Source: CAHJXG01 sp964235485
GTDB taxonomy: Bacteria; Pseudomonadota; Alphaproteobacteria; Acetobacterales; Acetobacteraceae
Direction: 5' to 3'
Length of the DNA stretch: 64,000 nucleotides
Assembly (NCBI GenBank): GCA_964235485.1
Contig: CAXSAZ010000004.1
Span: 62,001-126,000 of the forward strand
Of the stretch, positions 60,314-64,000 are shown piece after piece. Each line of letters opens with the position of its first letter. Within the stretch, counting starts at the first letter, position 1. The position numbers and the translations under genes are program-made. The notes under the pieces are model-generated. The model worked only from the letters and a program-made list of their open reading frames with translations. It was not told the DNA's origin and did not search any database.

Positions 60314-62068
60314 CTAGAACTCCTCCCAGCCCTGCTCGTCCGCGGCAGATACGGCCACCGTGGCGGACGCGGACTTGCGGGCGCCGCCGTCGCGGCCTCG
60401 GCCGCCTTGGGCGACGACCTTGAAGGCCGTGGCGGACTTGGCCGGCCGCGGCGCAGCTTTGGCTGGGTGGCGCAGCGGCTCGACGTTCGAGGCCGATGCG
60501 TGGCCCTCCCGGCCAAGCTGGAAGCGGCTGGTGAGGCGGGCCAGTTCCTCGGCCTCCTGCGCCAGCGCGTGCGACGCCGCCGTGCTCTGCTCGACCATGG
60601 CCGCGTTCTGCTGCGTCACCTGGTCCATCTGGTTCACCGCCGTGTTGACCTCGGCCAAGCCCGTCGCCTGCTCCTGGGCCGAGCTGGCGATCTCGCCCAC
60701 CACGCCGCTGACCTCGGCCACTTGCGCCACGATGCGCGAAAGCGCGTCCCCGGTCTCCCCCACAAGCTTCACCCCGGAGCCGACCTGCTGGGCCGACGCC
60801 GAGATCAGCGCCTTGATCTCCCGGGCCGCCTCCGCCGAGCGCTGCGCCAGCGCCCGCACCTCGGAGGCCACCACCGCGAAGCCGCGGCCCGCGTCCCCGG
60901 CGCGCGCCGCTTCCACGCCGGCGTTCAGCGCCAGCAGGTTGGTCTGGAAGGCGATCTCGTCGATCACGCCGATGATCTGGCCGATCTGGCGCGAGGACTG
61001 CTCGATGCCGCCCATGGCGGCCACGGCTTGGCGCACCACCGCACCCGAATGCTCGGCATCCCCGCGCGTGCGTGCCGCCACGTCGCGCGCCTGCTTGGCG
61101 CCCTCGGCCGTTTTGCGCACGGTGGCCGTGATCTGGTCGAGAGCCGCCGCCGTCTCCTCCAGCGACGCCGCCTGCTGTTCCGTGCGCCGGCTCAGGTCGT
61201 CGGCCGCCTGGCTGATCTCCTCCGTGCCCGAGCGGATGCCGTGCGCGCTGGCGCCGATAGCACGCAACGCCATTTGCAACTGCGCCAACGCGGTGTTGAA
61301 GTTGGCCCGCAACCCTTCGTACCCCGCCGCGAACGGCTGATCCAATTGCACCGTCAGGTCGCCCCCGGCCACCCGTTCCAGCCCGGATGCCACGGCAGCT
61401 ACAACGGTCGCTTGAGCGACGGCAGCGGCGGCCCGCTCCGCTTCGCGTGCGGAGCGCTCGGCTTCGGCAGCATGGCGTTGCCGCTCCGCCGTTTGTTCCA
61501 GTTCGCGGGCGGCGTCAGATGCAGCTTGGGCGGCTGCCAGGTGACGGTCAGCCTCCCCGATCAAGGCGACGATCTGCTGGCTCATCCAGATCAGGGCAGA
61601 CGCTTCGAGCACCAGGATAACGGCATGGACGGTGACGCGGCCAAGCTGCGCGCCGCCGGGAAAGACCAGCGCGGGCATCAGCGCGTTCAGGCCCAGGTGG
61701 TGCAGCGCCGTTGCAGCGGCAGCGACCAAGATGACGTCGCGGTCGCAGTAAGCCGCCAATACGGCAAGAGCGGCGAAATAGTAAAGGTGCGCGTCCTCCT
61801 GCCAAGGCGTGCCGCTACAGGCCGCAACGGCCAGGGACACCATTGCTACCAGAGCGACGGCGACGGTGAGCCGGGTGGCCCGGGACGCCGGAGCGCGCAT
61901 CCAGGCCAGGGTAGCGGTGCTGGCAGCCACGGCGGCCGCAAGGCTGGGCCAGAGCGGGGCGTTGCCGGTTCCCAGTGCGATGCCGGGCACCAGCAGCACA
62001 TTCAGCCACAGCAGCGCGATCAGAAAACGGCTGGTCCGAGCGCGCAGGGCAGGCAGATCGTTGGTCAA
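60314..62068 (-). CDS. Methyl-accepting chemotaxis protein
   Basis: 584 residues. Six or so N-terminal membrane helices (to about residue 170) without a large periplasmic loop lead to a HAMP-like linker. The signalling hairpin contains IIGVIDEIAFQTNLLALNAGVEAARAGDAGRGFAVVASEVRALAQRSAEAAREIK. The C-terminus GWEEF fits the xWxxF pentapeptide that tethers CheR/CheB. The start is TTG 62066-62068 behind a strong GGAGG site. A membrane-embedded or cytosolic signal is likely. Confidence 0.93.
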   Translation of the reverse strand: MTNDLPALRARTSRFLIALLWLNVLLVPGIALGTGNAPLWPSLAAAVAASTATLAWMRAPASRATRLTVAVALVAMVSLAVAACSGTPWQEDAHLYYFAALAVLAAYCDRDVILVAAAATALHHLGLNALMPALVFPGGAQLGRVTVHAVILVLEASALIWMSQQIVALIGEADRHLAAAQAASDAARELEQTAERQRHAAEAERSAREAERAAAAVAQATVVAAVASGLERVAGGDLTVQLDQPFAAGYEGLRANFNTALAQLQMALRAIGASAHGIRSGTEEISQAADDLSRRTEQQAASLEETAAALDQITATVRKTAEGAKQARDVAARTRGDAEHSGAVVRQAVAAMGGIEQSSRQIGQIIGVIDEIAFQTNLLALNAGVEAARAGDAGRGFAVVASEVRALAQRSAEAAREIKALISASAQQVGSGVKLVGETGDALSRIVAQVAEVSGVVGEIASSAQEQATGLAEVNTAVNQMDQVTQQNAAMVEQSTAASHALAQEAEELARLTSRFQLGREGHASASNVEPLRHPAKAAPRPAKSATAFKVVAQGGRGRDGGARKSASATVAVSAADEQGWEEF

Positions 62069-62089
62069 GACAGCCTCCAGTATATTTGA

Positions 62090-62392
62090 CTACTTCTGCG
62101 TGCAACCGCCAAGGGCGCGCGGATCAAGCACCAGCCAGGCTCCAGCCTTGCGGAGCAGGTCACGGCGTTCCGGCGCGACAATGACGATGAAAGGCAAGGC
62201 GCCAAAGCGAACAACAGATCCGGCCACACCGGCAGCTTGCAACACCCGGGCGCCGTCCCACCACGGTGGGAACACCACCGCCACTGGCCCCGCCGACGGC
62301 GGCGTCATGGACAGCAACAAGGCCGCCGCCAAGGACGCAGCACCGAGTGCGGAGGGAAGAACAAAGCTGGAGTGGCAAGTGCTCTGCGTCAT
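62090..62392 (-). CDS. Small hydrophobic secreted or membrane protein
   Basis: 100 residues with one N-terminal helix or signal (PSALGAASLAAALLLSMTPPSA) and a second hydrophobic part (GSVVRFGALPFIVIVAP). It ends 21 bases before the chemoreceptor gene on the same strand, so it is likely to be co-transcribed and could be a sensory accessory. Family not recognised. Confidence 0.6.
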   Translation of the reverse strand: MTQSTCHSSFVLPSALGAASLAAALLLSMTPPSAGPVAVVFPPWWDGARVLQAAGVAGSVVRFGALPFIVIVAPERRDLLRKAGAWLVLDPRALGGCTQK

Positions 62393-62617
62393 GACGTGAT
62401 GCTAGAGGCTCTCAGTTATGAAATAGTTAAGCTTCAGTCTGGACAGGAGACCATCAAGCTCCTTGCAGCGGTCCCGCACGGCATGGAAGGCTTTTTCCTG
62501 TCGGGGACGGCGGCAGCGGCACGGGGTGGGGTTGGTCCGACAAGTGAGCGAGCAAGCGCATTGGATGGCAGAACTGCGCTCAAGGCATGGCAGCCCCCTG
62601 CATAGCCTGGAACGCCC

Positions 62618-63850
62618 TCACGCCCGGGCCGTCCTGCGCCCAAGCGTGAGGGCAAGCGCGGCGCCCGCCGCCGCGGTGGCCGCGCCGACCCCGAACGGGG
62701 CGGCCGGGCCGGCCGCCGCGGCCAGCAGCCCCAGCGCCGGGCCAGTCAAGCCGAGGGCAAGGTCCTGGAACGCTGCGAAAGCCCCGAGCGCCGTGCCCCG
62801 GTTCTCCGCGGGCACGCGCCGCACGGCCTCCACGCCCAGCGCGGGGAACACGAGGGAGCAGCCCGCCCCCGTCAGCCCCGCGCCGCCCAGCGCCACCCAC
62901 GGGTCCGGCGCGAGCCACAACAATGCCTGCCCGGCCGCGCCCGCGGCCATGGACCAGGACGCCACGGCCCGGCCGCCGAGCCGGTCCGGCAAGCCGCCCG
63001 CCACGGTCCGCACGGCGACGAAGCACGCACCGAACGCGAGCAACACATAGCCCGCCCCGGCCCAGCCCCGCGCCGCGAAAAGCAGGGACGCGAAGGCGGA
63101 CACGGCGGCGTAGCCGATCCCGGCCAGCATCAGCGCCACGCCGGGCCGCCAAACGCGCCCCACGACGCCCAGCAACGGCAGGCGCAGGCCACCAAGCGCG
63201 GGGGCGGGGTCCAGCGGCAGCACCACGGCCAAGGCGGCGAGCGGCAGGAACAGCGTCGCCCCGGCCACGGCCGGGAAGCCGAACGTTTCGTAAAGGGCGA
63301 AGCCCAGCGGCGCCCCCGCCGCCAAGGCGCCGTATTGGGCCATCCCGTTCCACGACATGGCAAGCCCGGACCGCCCGGCCCCGGCGCGCAGGATGGCCCA
63401 GCTCAGCACGCCGGTGATGAGCAGGCTCTCGCCCACCCCGAGCACGAGCCGCCCGGCGAGCAGCACGGCCAAGGACGCGGCGGGCGCGAGCGGGACCGAA
63501 GCCAGGGAAGCCAGCCCGGCGCCGGCGCAGACCAGGAGGCCGCGCGCCAGCGTGGCCTTGGCGCCGCCGCGGTCCACCATGCGCCCGGCATAGGCGCGCG
63601 TGAGCAGGGTGGCGAAGGACTGGATGCCGACCGCCAGCCCGGCCACCGCCGTCCCGAAGCCCAGCGTGCCGTGGACGTGGAGAGGCAGCACGGGCAAGGG
63701 CACGCTGACCGTGAGGAAGCCGAGGAACATGGCGGCGAGCAGCGGCCCGAGGGGCTTGAGCAGGCCCCGGGCCGCGGCGCCCCCCTCCGCTGCCGGCGCC
63801 AGTGTCAGAGCGGGGCTGCCGGGTGCGGCGGCGCGTCGAAGCCGCCCCAT
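62618..63850 (-). CDS. MFS efflux transporter (YhhS/arabinose-efflux-like)
   Basis: About 410 residues with 12 membrane helices. FLGFLTVSVPLPVLPLHVHGTLGFGTAVAGLAVGIQSFATLLTR and GRMVDRGGAKATLARG (loop 2-3 motif) are typical of drug/arabinose efflux MFS proteins. The ATG at 63850 would overlap the SDR gene by 46 bases; a start nearer 63790 is also possible because the first residues are not family-like. Confidence 0.85.
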   Translation of the reverse strand: MGRLRRAAAPGSPALTLAPAAEGGAAARGLLKPLGPLLAAMFLGFLTVSVPLPVLPLHVHGTLGFGTAVAGLAVGIQSFATLLTRAYAGRMVDRGGAKATLARGLLVCAGAGLASLASVPLAPAASLAVLLAGRLVLGVGESLLITGVLSWAILRAGAGRSGLAMSWNGMAQYGALAAGAPLGFALYETFGFPAVAGATLFLPLAALAVVLPLDPAPALGGLRLPLLGVVGRVWRPGVALMLAGIGYAAVSAFASLLFAARGWAGAGYVLLAFGACFVAVRTVAGGLPDRLGGRAVASWSMAAGAAGQALLWLAPDPWVALGGAGLTGAGCSLVFPALGVEAVRRVPAENRGTALGAFAAFQDLALGLTGPALGLLAAAAGPAAPFGVGAATAAAGAALALTLGRRTARA

Positions 63851-64000
63851 ACGGATTGGTCGTAGTTCACCATCGCACCCGTCATCAGGCCGGACTCGCT
63901 GCTCGACAGGAACGCCACCGCGCGCGCGACTTCCTGCGGGTCCAGCAGGCGGCCGAAGGGCTGCTTGGCGGCGGCCTGCGCCAGCCAATCCGGGTCGGCC
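63805..64000 (-). CDS. SDR-family oxidoreductase, C-terminal part only
   Basis: The right end of the window encodes the last 64 or so residues of a short-chain dehydrogenase (PFGRLLDPQEVARAVAFLSSSESGLMTGAMVNYDQSVWGG, stop at 63805-63807). The catalytic YxxxK and cofactor motifs lie outside the window. The call rests on the familiar C-terminal LSSxxSGxxTG pattern. Confidence 0.88.
   Translation of the reverse strand, partial: ADPDWLAQAAAKQPFGRLLDPQEVARAVAFLSSSESGLMTGAMVNYDQSVWGGFDAPPHPAAPL

Overview
The window is high-GC DNA from a methylotrophic Gram-negative bacterium, most probably an alphaproteobacterium of the Rhodospirillales/Acetobacterales type. That placement is inferred from the rnd-kdsD-lptC-lptA-lptB-rpoN-hpf gene order, the glutathione-dependent formaldehyde route and the codon bias. 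No rRNA is present to confirm it. The sequence is a scaffold: a 100-N gap at 46204-46303 is flanked by the same 55 bases on both sides, which looks like an unmerged contig overlap.

Layout. 1-1124: the 5' part of a PAS-GGDEF-EAL signalling gene. 1317-7674: lipopolysaccharide export and housekeeping operon (rnd, kdsD, lptC, lptA, lptB, rpoN, hpf), then a tRNA-Leu(CAG). 7866-11116: copper detoxification (copZ, copA, cueR) with two recognisable CueR-type operators. 11071-16440: mixed accessory genes, namely an acyl-carrier-like protein lacking its serine, a ModA-like binding protein, an MHS-family transporter, a flavin reductase, a pentapeptide-repeat protein, a von Willebrand A protein and a small secreted protein.

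16580-40905 is the metabolic core. It holds pqqABCDE, a PQQ-linked metallohydrolase and SoxYZ-like carrier, the formaldehyde dehydrogenase flhA, the lanthanide-type methanol dehydrogenase xoxF with its cytochrome xoxG and partner xoxJ, a rhodanese-like protein, and an ABC system of the PedABC/Lut type. It also holds a second NitT/TauT-like ABC system with a c-type cytochrome, and S-formylglutathione hydrolase fghA. Together these cover PQQ synthesis, methanol oxidation in the periplasm, probable lanthanide handling, and formaldehyde oxidation to formate through glutathione. No mxa genes, TonB receptor, lanmodulin or formate dehydrogenase lie in the window. A small secreted protein directly after fghA (40910-41281) carries a single loop resembling a lanmodulin EF-hand loop. 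An unrelated block at 28183-31790 (lipoprotein, membrane glycosyltransferase-like protein, GT2-GtrA) interrupts the region.

41454-64000 is general accessory and housekeeping DNA. It includes cytochrome b561, two glycosyltransferases, manganese uptake (mntR, mntH) and a MerR-regulated carboxymuconolactone-decarboxylase-like gene with a textbook MerR promoter. A photolyase-like protein sits next to a PTPS-like protein that has lost catalytic residues and to folE. A cysteine-free sulfite-oxidase-fold protein is paired with a membrane GGDEF-EAL protein. A sugar ABC transporter follows, next to a Gfo/Idh/MocA relic broken by an internal deletion, then a chemoreceptor, an MFS exporter and the end of an SDR gene. 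Three copies of a palindromic repeat (around 21.6, 46.4 and 56.4 kb) mark intergenic spaces.
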